DNA of 64,000 nt. Origin: Elysia crispata. Lineage: Eukaryota; Mollusca; Gastropoda; Plakobranchidae. Below, piece by piece: positions 1 through 11,515 of this stretch. Under the pieces are notes generated by a model. That model was given only the letters and a program-made list of their open reading frames with translations. It did not search any database and had not been told where the DNA came from. The stretch spans positions 231,001-295,000 of the forward strand of contig JAWDGP010003786.1 in assembly GCA_033675545.1 (NCBI GenBank). The letters are read 5' to 3'. Numbering within the stretch: the stretch's first letter is position 1; every line of letters starts with the position of its first letter. The position numbers and the translations under genes are program-made.

Positions 1-470
1 TTTGAAAGATTTAAGAACCCTTCTATTTTAGTTTAAATGGATTCTTCTCTGCAAACCATGAAAAATACTTTTTAAAGCATCAAAATCGGTTGATAAATAA
101 ACTTTTAGTGAATTTTTTAAATTCTTGCAGACCCCAAAAATTGAACGGCCGCGCGTAATCAGGTTGGAAACCCATTTTTAAGGGGCACATCTTTCAGAAT
201 AGCTTAAATAGATAGACATCTCTATTGATTTTGCTTACTACCCAAAAAGTACTATGGGATTTAAAGTTTTGCAGGCCATATTCTGTATATTTTTGATAAA
301 AATAACACTCTAAACACGTCAAATTTCACAAAAACGCAAGAAAATTTTGCATATTTTATTCAAAATTACCATTTTTGGCAATCGTCACAAACAAAAATAT
401 TACTTTCTCAATTAATGGAAATCAAAGACAGCCACATAGAGAGTACCGGTACACCTAATTTTTTTCAGGG
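1..470. other. AT-rich DNA, no gene seen
   Basis: I find no supported coding region, RNA gene or clear repeat terminus here. Short A and T runs are common. It precedes the 3' end of a pogo-type element. Confidence 0.5.
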
Positions 471-817
471 TGTTAAGATACAGTGCACACCTGATATATC
501 GACATAAAGGGTTCCAAATGTTCTATGTCGATATAAGAGAAAGTCGATATAAAAGAAATCTATATTAAATCACATTTCTACACACTAAAAAGAGGTTTTG
601 TAGTAAACTCCACAAAACAAGGATTTTTGTTCATGGGGGACAAATACATCTGGTTCATATTAAGCTCAGTCAGTTACTTCCCTTGGTTTGAAAAAATCTG
701 CAAAACTCTCCCATCCAATACTTACAAAAATTTTTGCTCATCATTTATTTATAGGCCCTTAAAAGGGCCGTTTGAGGTGATGCTTAATTTTTAACCCCTT
801 GTCAATCGCACCGTTTT
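471..817 (-). repeat. Probable 3' terminal region of the pogo/Tigger element
   Basis: The sequence CAGTGCACACCTGATAT starts at 481 next to TA. This is the usual start of a pogo/Tigger inverted repeat (TA target, CAGT terminus). Related ATCGACATAA and GTCGATATAA motifs follow near 497, 527 and 543. The transposase gene lies just to the right and reads away from this end on the opposite strand. The matching 5' repeat is not visible, because the LINE-A 3' end abuts the gene start near 2448. Confidence 0.45.
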
Positions 818-2396
818 CTAAACCCTTTGAAAGAAGTCAAGAAGCGACTTTTGTTTCAAGTTTGAAGAGCTTATTTCTTCCACCTTATCCTCAACTGTGC
901 TCAAATGACTAAAGAGACAGTCTCCCTTTTCTTGTTGGGCTGCAAATCGCCTAAGAGTTGCTATTGCAGCCCTTGCCTCTCCTACTGTAACCCTCCTCTC
1001 AGCCTCATCCTGGGACTTCATTTCTTCATCTGACTCGGACTCAGGGCAGTTCTGAGACTGGACAATTTGAACCAACTCAGACACTGACATCTCTGCAGTT
1101 GTTTCTACATTAACATCTATAGAGACAAAATCTTGGGCTGTTGTCTGCAGAAATGTCACACCTGCCAGTGATTCCATGGCATTCTCCAACTCATCTGTCT
1201 CAGTTACAAGTGGAGGGTCTTCTGTTGCTGTAACATTAACTTCCTTGCAGAACCCAGCATGACGAAAACAGTTCTTTATCGTTTTCTCTGTGACCTTGTC
1301 CCAGGCTAACCTTAGGTCGCACAGTGCGTCAAGTACTGATATTCTGAATGTCTCAGAAGTAGTAGGCTCTGCAGAGACTGTTGTCATCTTGTCCTTGATG
1401 TGGTCGAGGTATTTTCCCACAACTCAAACCCGGTAGTGATGCTTGAGGGAATTAATTATTCCCTGATCTCATGGCTGCAGATGACTTGTCGTATTGGGTG
1501 GCAGGAAAACAAGTTTGATGCTCCTCAGGCCATCAATATGTGGATGTGCTGGGCAGTTGTCAACTACCATGGCAACAGATCTGCCTTGAAGGACGAATTT
1601 CCTGTCCAATTTCCTGAGCCAGTTCTCAAAAATAGAGCTAGTCATCCATGCCTTTTTATTAGCTGTGTAGTCCACAGGCAGATTTTTCACATTCTTCATA
1701 CATCTTGGCCTCAGAGATTTACCGATAACAACAAGCGGCAGTTTCTCTTTGCCAGACATGTTTGCGGCAACCAAAGCTGTCATCCTCTCCTTAGCTTTCT
1801 TTCCCCCTGTACACTTTTCACCCTTCAAGGCAAGCGACTTGTCAGGCAAACATTTATAGAAAATGCCTGTTTCATCTGCATTGAAGATGTCGTCCTCTCC
1901 ATACTCATTTAAGAGAGAAGGCAAATCGTGCTGTTTCCATGCATTTGTGACTGTGTGGTCTACTGCAGCCGCCTCTCCACTGACAGTCTTGAGAGCAATG
2001 CCATGACGACGCTTGAAACGCTCTATCCACCCTACACTGGCAGTGAAGTCTGTTAAACCTAACTCTGAAGCAATAAGCTCAGCCTGACTGGTGAGCACAG
2101 GATTAGAGATAGGAGCGCTCATTGCTCTGGCTTGCTTGAACCACAGGAACAAGGCTTGATCTATGTCCAATTTCTCTGTTGTTCTCTGTCTCTTTCTGTC
2201 AGGTTGAAATTCAGCTGTCAGACCAGGTCTCTCTAACTTGGCTCTATTTTTCACAATGGTGGATAGGGTATTGTGAGGAATACCGTATTTTCCCGCTATT
2301 TCTTTCTTTGTTCCTTGTTTCTTGTCCACATCAGCAAGCAGTTGAAGTTTAGTCTGGATGCTGAGATTTTTTACGAGTTTTCTTCTGGTCAGACAT
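818..2396 (-). pseudogene. pogo/Tigger (CENP-B type) transposase, inactivated
   Basis: This is a Tc1/mariner-superfamily transposase of the pogo/Tigger group, about 500 codons long. From the N terminus it has a CENP-B-like helix-turn-helix (KKEIAGKYGIPHNTLSTIVK), a second DNA-binding helix set (GWIERFKRRHGI), and a DDE domain with FNADETG (first Asp) and MVVDNCPAHP (second Asp). It then has LPPNTTSHLQP just before the region of the third acidic residue. A Ser/Glu-rich C-terminal tail ends in SLLDFFQRV, a PCNA-binding-like box often found in this family. The gene is broken. Reading from ATG at 2396 needs a one-base shift in an A run near 2365. Two in-frame TGA codons follow near 1469 and 1421, after which the same frame runs on to 818. 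Confidence 0.85.
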
Positions 2397-2447
2397 TCTT
2401 GGGCAAGACAGTACCGGCAGGTTAGCTAGATGCGAAGATTTGGTGTA
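2397..2447. other. Junction of pogo 5' region with LINE-A 3' end
   Basis: About 50 bp lie between the pogo start codon and the LINE-A 3' terminus TATTTTACCCGTGTGCC. No inverted repeat matching the pogo 3' end is visible, so the 5' end of the pogo element is probably lost. Confidence 0.4.
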
Positions 2448-2879
2448 AAATATTTTACCCGTGTGCCTTTTATTTTTTGCTATTCGGTGACCCGGTTGGT
2501 TAGTTGATTAGTGGGTGATTATTAATTCCGTTCACTCTTGTTTAAGGTTATGTAGAAAAAAAAAACAAAAAAAAAACACATTCTTTCATGGTTAGGATAG
2601 GGATCCTATCTATTGGGTTAGGTTGTGGAGTTGTCTCCTCTTCTTCAAGATTTGACTCCGCCACGGTGGTAAGTTGTGTTAGTGTGCTACTCTGGTTCTG
2701 TTTCTATTGCCCTCTGCTCCAATGAGTCACGAGGGAGGCACTCCACACTTTCCCAGCCCAGAATGGGCCGACCATGCCACCTTCCCTTAAAGTGTCCCCG
2801 CCCTATGGTGGCTCGTTAGTGGTGTTATGTTATTCCTGTCGGCTATTCTAAGGCCGTGGATGGTTATGTGGGGTGGGTC
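2448..2879 (-). other. LINE-A 3' UTR, distal part
   Basis: It matches the LINE-B 3' UTR at 27291-27735 base for base over long stretches, for example the shared CCCTCTGCTCCAATGAGTCA and CCGCCCTATGGTGGC. No coding capacity. The family D element interrupts it at GGTC (2876-2879). Confidence 0.8.
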
Positions 2880-2921
2880 ATTTCGCGGGTGGTATTGCGT
2901 AGAGTCGTAACTCATTTTTGG
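2880..2921 (+). repeat. Left terminal inverted repeat of family D element
   Basis: It contains CGCGGGTGGTATTGCGTAGA followed by GTCGTAACTCA. It pairs with the reverse complement of 7465-7506 at 37 of 42 positions by eye. Confidence 0.85.
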
Positions 2922-3903
2922 CAACTTTTCAGGAAGGCCAAAAAACTGTCTCATTTGTTTATTTTTTGCTCAATTTGTCTAAAATTCAAACATAAGATAT
3001 CAAAAATGCTTTCCTTTAAAGATGTCAAGTTTTTTTATTGTAATCATGACCGATTACACTGTGTACGACTTACGACCTTTTGCAGCAATAAAAGTGTTTT
3101 TTAATACAGTCGTAACCCTTCTTACGATCACATTTTCTAGATTTTTGTGGATTGCATAGAGTAGTAACTAGACTTACGACTTTATGCAAACGAAAAGTCT
3201 TAACGACTAAGTGAAAGATGTACACTGTGTATGAAGATACGCCAGAAGTTGGGATTTTTTAAAATTTAAATTAGAACTTTAATTCAAGAAAACATCAAAA
3301 ACAGAAATATTGAATTACAAACACTTATCATTGGTACAGCCTAAAAGAAATCTTACAAGTTCAGGGTCTTTCGCCACATTTCGTCAATATGAAAAAGCTA
3401 TAAGAAAAAAGACATTTGAAAAGGCAGTAGAATGCAATAACCACATCGTTCGTCTGTAAAACAATTAAGAAAAAGAAGTGAAAAAACACATTCTATTTTC
3501 CTTATTTTTTTTTGTAAAGTTATAAGGCACAATCAAATCATTAAACGTGTGAGACGATTATGCATCAACGAAAACTACAGAGAAATGAACTTTAGGCTAT
3601 ATGCCTTCATCAGTCAAGACATTATGAAACGATGCATAGTGATCCAAATTCAAGTCATAAAATAAGTCAATGCTAAAATAAAAAAAATGTTGCTGAGCCT
3701 ATGTGTATGTCAATATTTTTAAAAGGTAATGTAAGAAAAAGTTTAATTGTATATAATGCCATGTTTCGAGCACATTTAACGTTCGTGCACTGTTTTAGGT
3801 TGTAGTTTTTATCTGGATGGGTGTTTCCATAATTATAATCATAACTTTTTATTTCTGATTTACGTAGAAGACCCAAAAGCAATCAGTTGTCGTAGAGGAA
3901 AAA
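2922..3903. other. Left subterminal region of family D element
   Basis: AT-rich and without a gene. It carries several copies of a GTCGTAA/TTACGAC motif, at about 3047, 3066, 3108, 3121, 3170 and 3206. The TIR carries the same motif, so it may be a transposase-binding array. Confidence 0.5.
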
Positions 3904-5040
3904 TCAATAATGGAGAGACTGATAGAAGGAATGGTGAATAGAAGGGACTAAAAGCTTATCACAAAGAGTTTTTAAATCATTTACTTTGTCTTTGTCGATT
4001 TCCAGGTAAGAATCGCGAACGGGTTTCAAATGGGTTTCACTAAGCTCTGGCAAAGTTACTTTTTTGCACCATTTTGAACTTAAATCTAAATTAACCGAGT
4101 CATTTTCATCATAGCTATATGACATATTTATAATATTGGGTGTTTCTCATTCAACTGATATCTTCCACGCAAGTATCACAACAACGAGGCAATATATTTG
4201 TTTCTGTTTTGCCCGGTGCAGGCATCTGAATATAGGGAGATTGAAGTTACTTCTGTTTCAGCTTTTCCCTTTACAAATTCAAATAAACACGAGCCAACTT
4301 CATTCGAGCCTCACTTGGCGATACGCTCGTTCCATATGTTGTTAACTCCCAAATCTTGTCCATAATCAAATATTGTCAGGTTGTACGTATTTAATTTCCG
4401 TCGGTGAGAAAAGCCTTTGGAGTAACCTTTAGGTGTAATTAATACATCTTGAAGGTCAAACACAGCAGCAGAAAAAGAGGAATCGTGTTTAGCTCTCATT
4501 TTATCATTTTCCTTTTATTGCCTCTTGAAACTTCATTCTGTAATGCTTCTCATACTCTGTTTTCATCTCTTCTTTGTTTGGAGAGTTATTATACATGGTG
4601 CAAAAGTCACATCTATCCTTTGATCTTTTAAAAAATCCCAAATTAAACTCTGTGTAAAATATTTTCTTATAAGAAGATTTACTTACAAATTTAGTCTTTT
4701 TTTTTTTTTTTCCTCATTGACATAAAGATCGTTAAGTTTTCCTAAATTTAGTTCTGCACTCAAGTAATTGCGACGAGATTCTTTTCTACTATAATGACTC
4801 TCTGTTTGAGGGAAACTAGGAATATGTTCTCAACTCCTTCTTTTTCGTCATTATTTTGAACGCATGTAGTTGTACCCCTTTTATCTTCCTCTATGATATC
4901 AGTTTTCTTTTTGTACGCAGAGAATAGCATTTTCTCACTTATATGAAGTGTGTAAAAAGAAAGTTTTTACAAACTTCATGTTTATTATCCTCTGCAGAAA
5001 GGTGCCATCTATATGATCTTTTTCTACGTGATGTATCCCC
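3904..5040 (-). pseudogene. Family D transposase-like protein (SDACTGQNRN family), decayed
   Basis: Read 5'->3' on the minus strand, the broken gene shows the family's landmarks in order. First is HEVCKNF near 5000 with a helical ISEKML segment. Next come FPQTESHYSRKESRRNYL, FNLGFFKRSKDRCDFC (the knuckle), AAVFDLQDVLITPKG and RRKLNTYNLTIFD. Then come NEVGSCLFEFVK, YSDACTGQNRNKYIASLL and a C-terminal end, KVNDLKTLCDKLLVPSIHHS, at 3904-4125. Stops and frameshifts separate the pieces. From memory the SDxCxGQN segment resembles the domain catalogued as DUF7869. The gene fills the centre of a TIR-bounded element, so its protein is the likely transposase. I infer that the Asp of SDACTGQN is catalytic, but this is unproven. 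Confidence 0.75.
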
Positions 5041-5213
5041 CTTTTTGGATTATTTCTTCTTCACTTCTTCGCAGAGACTGTCTTTATTTCTAAAGGTGTG
5101 AGTTCAAATTGATATCCAGCGTATAGGGATTCTGCCAGTCTAACAATAAAAGATGACAACAAGTTTTTGTCATGAAACGTTAGTGTAGCCTTCCAATTAT
5201 CCAAGGGCATGCC

Positions 5214-5560
5214 CTATAAATCCCTTGAATGTGGATGAAATAGGCAAACACACGATTCCTTTTTTATCAGGAATATCCAAGTGTGCGTCAAGTTACAGCA
5301 ATACTGGAACATATCTAATGCATCGACAATTGTTGTGAAATATTCATCTTCCAGTTGAATATAAAGTGACCCGAAGTGCAGAGATGTGATTGACACGTCA
5401 TACTGCTGGCCGTCCACCCAAACTTGTTTGGGAATGTCGGTGACAAGTGGATACTGACTTTCTCCAAGGTTGGTGTTGATGCAGACCCAGTCGCCATTTC
5501 TCAGAAGAATTCTGACTAGCGTCTCGGATGTTCAGTCTTTAACGTCCTCCTTTACATTCA
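5214..5560 (-). CDS. Unexplained reading frame upstream of the family D gene
   Basis: One open stretch of about 100 codons runs minus-strand from about 5530. It includes LLRNGDWVCINTNLGESQYP, VWVDGQQYDVSITSLHFGSL and EDEYFTTIVDALDMFQ. Its composition looks protein-like: mixed hydrophobic and charged residues without low complexity. It matches no domain I can name. It could be an upstream exon of the family D gene, a second gene of the element, or captured host sequence. No start codon, signal peptide or splice pair is clear enough to fix the ends. Confidence 0.35.
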
Positions 5561-7464
5561 TTATTAAAAAGGCAAGCGAGTTAAAGGTGCACTACCTGCC
5601 CACAGTCCGGTACCGGTCACCGCCTTGGTGGCTGCTTGCTTGCAAGGAAGGTCTGGAAAAAAGTGCAAAGACAATAAAATATTGTGTTATCCTCGCGTGG
5701 AGTATAATCATATATCTATAAATGTATGTTAAACTTAAAAGCTATTCTAGGTATGGGAAGATAAAAGGAGATTACTGTTATTGCTGCAGCACCTGTGAAA
5801 ACATTCACCCAGTTATTTTTTAACTCTATTTCTTAAACCTTGCCCAGTGGAAATATAACACTCACGGAGGCTACTGTTTCTTTGAGTTAAGTCACAGAAG
5901 TTCAAATATTGGGCAACAATATTTGGAACAATTTTGTATTCTTGTGTGTTTCATTCATGGAAGTCATTGAAATCTTTAATATCAAGGCACAATTTTAAAC
6001 TTCTTAAAAAACTACTTGGGAATTTTATCCTATGACCAAGTCCATCAGTGTCAAGAAATTGTGAATATACTTTTAACATATATTTATAATTTAATTGCTG
6101 CACAAATTCTGTAAACAAAACTTACCCCATACTTGGTGAAAAATTGCCACCAATGAATAAACCAATAGACACGTTTGAATTCAAATGAAAATGAGCATGA
6201 AATTGATCAGTTGTGCTCACCACAAGACCAGCGAACAAATACTTTTGGATAGACGCTTCACTTTTTATAGATTCGTTCACTTTAATAAGCAAACAAAGTT
6301 TAATCTAGTATAATTGAGAATAAAAAAGACTGTCCTGAGTTAAAATAATAACGTTCACTGCAGTACAAGATGATAGTCGTCTGTACTACTGGCAACCACT
6401 GACCAACACGCGCTACCGGTACTTCAAAACTTTGATATGCAACATGACCACTCGGTCTCAGCTATAACCTGTGTAAGCGTGGACAGTGACCGTTGGGGTC
6501 GACGGCATTACACCAAGGCTGCACGTGTTAAAGATTCTTGGGTTTTACATAGGGTTACTATTAACTAGACCCACTATGTTATTAATAATTGAGGAAGATC
6601 TTTAAGGATTAAGAAATTACAAGCTTAATTTTACCTAACGACATTCAGTTACTTTTATCAAAATAGTGAATTTAAGAAATTCATGCCTCTGGAACTTGAC
6701 ATAAACACAAAGTTATAACATTTCTTTTTTTCAAATTCTTTACTTATTTTAAATAAAAAATAGAATACTGTTAGTAGATCGTAAAAAAGAGTACTCACCT
6801 AATTAATGAAGACCTTATCTGACTGTCAGTTTGATCCTTCTCAGTTTCGATAGTTGAGTGAAACGTTACAAAGCTAGAAGTCTCGAAGAACCTTTAATCC
6901 ATTAAAGATCCGGAAGACCAGATTGACCAAAACTGGTCTCCTTGCTGGCTTACATAGTACTCACCAATGCATTTTTACCGCTTTAAATTCGTTGGCGCCC
7001 ATATACATGGATATTTTTGAGCAATGGACGGAGGTCGTAAGTTTATCATTGCTTTTCTGTGCGTTAAATGCCGGATCGCGATTTTTCGTTTTGAATAAGG
7101 TCGTAAGCAGTGTTACGATGCTCAAAACATGCAATTGTCTCATAGCGTTATTAAAATTCGATTTGAATACAGTCGTAACTTGACACACGACCTTTTCAAA
7201 TAAGAAATGCAAGCATGCTTCAAAACTTGTTCGTCATTGAATAAAGTCGTAACAAATGTTACTACCCTTTACAAACATTATTTTTCTCTTCGAGGTTGTA
7301 AGTAGTGATACAACTTTATTCAATGACAAAATATTTTAAACTGAACATACTACCTTAGCATTTTTATCAATATCTCGGCCATTCTTGGCGCGAAAGGTAC
7401 AGGACCAAGATAGAAAGATGCAGAATTAAGAGAAGTATCAGGTAGAAAAATATCTCGAAATCGC
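5561..7464. other. Right half of family D element, non-coding
   Basis: AT-rich, with no gene I can support. From about 7035 to 7490 it carries repeated GGTCGTAAG, GTTACGA, CAGTCGTAAC and AGTCGTAAC motifs that mirror those in the left subterminal region. Confidence 0.5.
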
Positions 7465-7506
7465 CCAAAATTGAGTTACGACCCTATGCAATACCACCCG
7501 CGATTT
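7465..7506 (-). repeat. Right terminal inverted repeat of family D element
   Basis: It contains TGAGTTACGACCCTATGCAA and then TACCACCCGCGATTT. This is the inverted partner of 2880-2921. The GGTC target copy follows at 7507-7510. Confidence 0.85.
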
Positions 7507-7907
7507 GGTCTATTGGGTTAGGTGTCAGTTTCTAATCCTATTCTGTTGGAGATCTTTGCATCCTAAAAATAACGGGTCGTCTATTCCTACCTGTTACTTA
7601 TCGCGGGACGAGGGGAAAGAGAGAACATATAACAACAATAAAATGAATTTTTTTTTTTTTACCTTAAAAGGACAAAAATAAAGTAAACTAAAATCGATGA
7701 TAGTCTTTCCTCTCTAATTCTCTTTGTTCCTGTGGAGTAAATTGCAGATTAGAGGTTAATTAGGGGATGTGGGGTTGGGTTTTGGTTCTCTGTCTTCTGC
7801 TCGTACTCCTGTGGAAAGAGAAGAGTGCTGTGTTATCCTGGATCTTGTTCATTTCCTGTATTTTTACTCTATGCCTCTGAGAAAATAGGTAACTAATAGA
7901 TCCTTAA
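7507..7907 (-). other. LINE-A 3' UTR, middle part, ending in TTAA
   Basis: It is homologous to LINE-B 27740-28150, with shared AACGGGTCGTCTA and CTACCTGTTACTTAT, and CCTGTGGAGTAAATT further on. It ends at TTAA (7904-7907), where piggyBac-A is inserted. Confidence 0.75.
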
Positions 7908-8089
7908 CTCTTTAAGGTGCAAGTTTCCTGTCGGCCATTTTGTTTCTCAGGTTCAACTTCCTGACAACAGAAGTGGGCTTGGTTTGTTTAGATTCTTTTG
8001 GGCTTTGAGAAGCAAAAATGGGTGCCTCTAGAAAAAAGCCTATAAAATATTTATTTTCACACCTATGATCTTGAAACTTTCCACAATTA

Positions 8090-9000
8090 ATTTAAAGAGG
8101 ATCGGCAATATGACTATGGGCTGCTTTTCTTGATTTTTTGGCTATTTTTTTTTTCACCTGACCAGTTATTAATATACTATTTTGAGTGCACTATTTAGAG
8201 ATCCACTTTATTTCTGTTGTTTTATATTAATAATTGATATTATAAACTTTTATAAAAAAAAATGCGCTATAGATGTTATTGTTCTTTCTGTTGTGTTTGT
8301 GGGTGAATTTTGTGTCATGAGGAAGTTGGTTACTAGTGTTAGCAGATAGATGACATACAACTTACAAGAGGAAATGATATGATTGAATAAGAAAGAGTTT
8401 AATGACTGGACATATTTTTATCAGTCCCCTATACTAACAAGATTTCATTCATATCAAAATGAAAGGATTTTCTATCCAGCCTACACCAGGACTGGATTTA
8501 GCAAGACTTTGAGAGGTCTGGAAATTAATAGATTCCATGACTAGTGAAAAAAAAATAGTAGATTGTGATCATGAGAACCACACAAGTAAACTCAAAGAAT
8601 CAACTAGATCTAGATCTTCATGTGTTGACTGAACTGAAGTGTGTTATAAACAGAAAACTGTATAGGAAAGCACATTCAAAAACGTGGACACGAAAGAGGC
8701 TGACAACAGAACAAAAACAAACTTAAAAAGTATTGTGCATGCTGGATAAAAAAAAATAACTAACTGTGACAAGACAATAGAAAAACTCAACTTACTTTTG
8801 GATCAGTTTTGTTTAATTAATCCTTGAAGTTGAATTTCACTTAAGTTGAAATTCACAGTCACAACACTGTATTCATAAAATTTATACACAAAGAAAATTA
8901 CTGGCACTCACAACATTTATAATAATGAAAAAAAATTAAAGGTAGTAAAAGGCACAATGACTAACACAATATTAAAATTAAGTTTTTACGGATAATAGAA
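8090..9000. other. piggyBac-A 3' non-coding region
   Basis: AT-rich DNA between the left terminus and the transposase stop codon. No gene or repeat is seen beyond A and T runs and scattered TAGATC motifs. Confidence 0.5.
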
Positions 9001-10739
9001 TTATTGAGAATTTTGAACGATTGCAATGCCAGTTTCATGGTACTTGCCGAAACATATTCTCTTACAAAGAGCCACCTTACAAAATTTGCAGTGAAAACTG
9101 GTTTCGACAGGGTAGCCTTTAGGAGTTTTTTTCCGTTCCATAATGCACAGTATGCACTGTTTTTTGCGGCCAGAAATTTTCTCAATCACATGATGTCGTA
9201 TTGTCTCTGGCCGCACAGGTGTTGCACGGGTGGCTTTTCTGCCCGGGAGCTTCCGGGATGTGAAACCATTTAAAAGTCCTTCTGCAACATCTGCCGTGAA
9301 CATCATGAGGTCGTAGCTGTTCGGTATGTCGTAATCATGTGGCGAATACTTCCATACGACGAATGCATTGTATATGGAGGCACTGATCAAATGCCAGACC
9401 AGATACCTCCACCATTTTTTGCCCGCTCGGCCTACTGGATAGTAGGACTGCTGCTGGTCAAGTTTGTCTACACCCCCCATAAATCTATTATAATCAATAA
9501 GGGGATGAGGACGTCCATCAGCAGCAGGCCCCATCACCTGATTAGTTGATATCAAAGTGATGGTTCTCTTGTCTCGGTATGAGGTGGCCACCAGGTTACC
9601 TCTCTGCATTTGACGCAGCTCACCCCTTGTTTTCAATTTTAGCTTTACAAACGGAGGCAGGCCTTTCCTGTTTTGCAAGATGGTGCCACACAAATATGTG
9701 TTATGAAGAAGTAAATGCGTAGCCAAGTCCACTGAATTAAAAAATCTGTCTACATACACATGATGTCCCTTCATGAAATGAGGCCGACACAATTCATCAA
9801 CAACCTCAAATCCGAGGGGACGCCTGGGATCTACCCTGCTGGCTTTTCCTGTGTAAACATCGTAGCCAAGACAGTAGCCGAGGCGTGCGTCGCTGACTGT
9901 CCACACTTTTATACCCCATTTTGTGGGCTTCGCCGGCATGTACTGCTTGAAAGAAAGTCTGCCTTTGAAACCCACCATGGCCTCATCCACACTAAGCTCT
10001 CGCTGGGCTTGGAAATGGGCACGGAATGTAGCCTGAGTTGTGTTAATAATGTTTCTAACTTTGAACAGGGGGTCAAATCCTTGTTGACCGCGGGTGGGGG
10101 CATTTGCTGTATCTCTACAATGGAAATACCGGCTAATATTTTTGAACCGATTAATGGTCATGATGCTGGAGATGAAGGCGTCGTGAAAACGTTTATCCTC
10201 ACTCCAGTACATCCAGAGCCGGGGCCTGCCGCGAATCCCAAACATAATCTGCATGCAGAGGAAGGCTCGCATTTCCTCCACGCAGGTGTTGTACCAACTG
10301 CTGTTGGGTGAAACAGCAATGCACTGGGCTGCATACAGATTTGTTTCTGCCACAAGAGTCTCAACGGAATCATCAGAAAAAAAAAATTCAACGGACAAGC
10401 AGAGGCATCCAGATTGTGGCGTGGTCCAGGCTACTCCACAAAATTCTGCAACGTGATGTTTGCTGGCTCAGCGCTCCAATCATCTGCTGCAGCAGGCACA
10501 GGTTCAAAACCAGCCTCCATTTCTCCCTCAGATCCAGTATCAGTCTGAGAGCGAAAAAATAAAAACCATGAATTAGAACTTCATAATATTTTTTTTATTT
10601 CTGGTTGTGGAAAGTCTTAATATTTCTTCATCTCTGGTTGTGTAAAATTTGTTTTTTTCTTTCTTGAAACAATATTGATTGCCCTTTGTAAAAGACCAAT
10701 GCAGCTGTGCTCTTATTCCTAGCAATTATGCTAGAAAGT

Positions 10740-10815
<76 letters not shown>

Positions 10816-11201
10816 GGAGGGAGGATTCATCCCTATCAAATTTTGAATTGATTTTGAACAACAAAAGTGAGGATAATGAATAAATTCAATTTCTGAATTC
10901 AAAACTCATTTAGATCTAGATCTAGATAAGAGTTTACATTTGCTTGATCAAGTCTTATTGTTCATTCCAACACCACTCATCTGGAATCTAGATCCAGAAT
11001 GTAATCTAAGCCTTTATAGTCTATCTAGATCTAGCTCTAGATTGTAGAATCTAGATCTAAGTTACATTCTTGGACAAATCTTTACCTCATCTCTAGATTT
11101 AGTCTACTTACCTCAGAATCGTCTTCTATTCCAGTCATTTCAACATCTGACTCGTTGTCGAGCTCCGTGTCGCTTCTTTCTCCAACTCTTTCTTCTTCCA
11201 T
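9001..11201 (-). pseudogene. piggyBac-A transposase, two exons, lightly damaged
   Basis: This is a cut-and-paste transposase with a DDD active site. Exon 1 (11112-11201) encodes an acidic leader starting MEEERVGERSD and ends at a GTAAGT donor. Exon 2 (9001-10544) follows a CTCAG acceptor in phase 0. The core carries RELSVDEAMVGFKGRL (first Asp), HHVYVDRFFNSVDLA (second) and RFMGGVDKLDQQQ (third), so all three catalytic Asp positions are intact. The C-terminal Cys-rich domain (CILCIMERK, FHCKFCKVALC) is also present. Damage is limited to an in-frame TAG near 10435 (after QNFVE) and a one-base shift in a T/A run near 10385. From 10398 the frame is open for 465 codons. It is most like PGBD-type invertebrate transposases. 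Confidence 0.85.
10742..10813. repeat. (AG)n microsatellite in piggyBac-A intron
   Basis: About 36 uninterrupted AG units in the intron between the two transposase exons. Confidence 0.95.
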
Positions 11202-11515
11202 GATGATGAAAATAATGGGTTATATAACTAAAATGTTGACGCTAATTAATCTGAGTCAGGAATGTAAACTGGAATGTGTTGATGCGCATCGAACAAAGGA
11301 ATGAATCGAAGTGAAGGAGAAAGCGTCAGTGCTTTGTCTGGAAGAATCTCGCTGAAGACCCGTATTTTTCTAAACCTTTCACCTTTGTTCCTGTGCTGGA
11401 AGCCCCCACATGAAGGGTCAGTAATCTCCAAAAATATCTCAGGATGACGTTATGGTTTATTTTAAGACTCTAAATTAAGATGGGAACCCTTTGTAACTAA
11501 AAATAAAGAGGGGTG

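Larger units (their letters stand above)
2880..7506 (-). mobile_element. Family D DNA transposon with 42-bp TIRs and GGTC target duplication
   Basis: This 4627-bp insertion sits in the LINE-A 3' UTR. Its ends are inverted repeats of about 42 bp with five mismatches. The shared core is CGCGGGTGGTATTGC, followed by GTCGTAACTCA. Direct copies of GGTC flank it (2876-2879 and 7507-7510), which indicates a 4-bp target-site duplication. Removing the element and one GGTC restores a sequence close to LINE-B near 27730. Inside, on the minus strand, is a decayed gene of the SDxCxGQN family (3904-5040), plus an unexplained reading frame at 5214-5560. Both subterminal regions carry many GTCGTAA or TTACGAC motifs. 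The 4-bp duplication would suit Sola-type transposons, but I cannot confirm that assignment. Confidence 0.85.

Noticed and set aside
140-160. GAACGGCCGCGCG resembling the GC-rich end of piggyBac-B
   Set aside because: Only a short GC word is shared. There is no TTAA, no terminal CTCATTCA and no element structure nearby.
1400-1912. Plus-strand open frame of 170 codons opposite the pogo transposase
   Set aside because: It is the antisense shadow of the transposase, with no domain and no splice or start context.
9760-10311. Plus-strand open frame of 183 codons opposite piggyBac-A
   Set aside because: Antisense to a well-supported transposase exon; no independent support.
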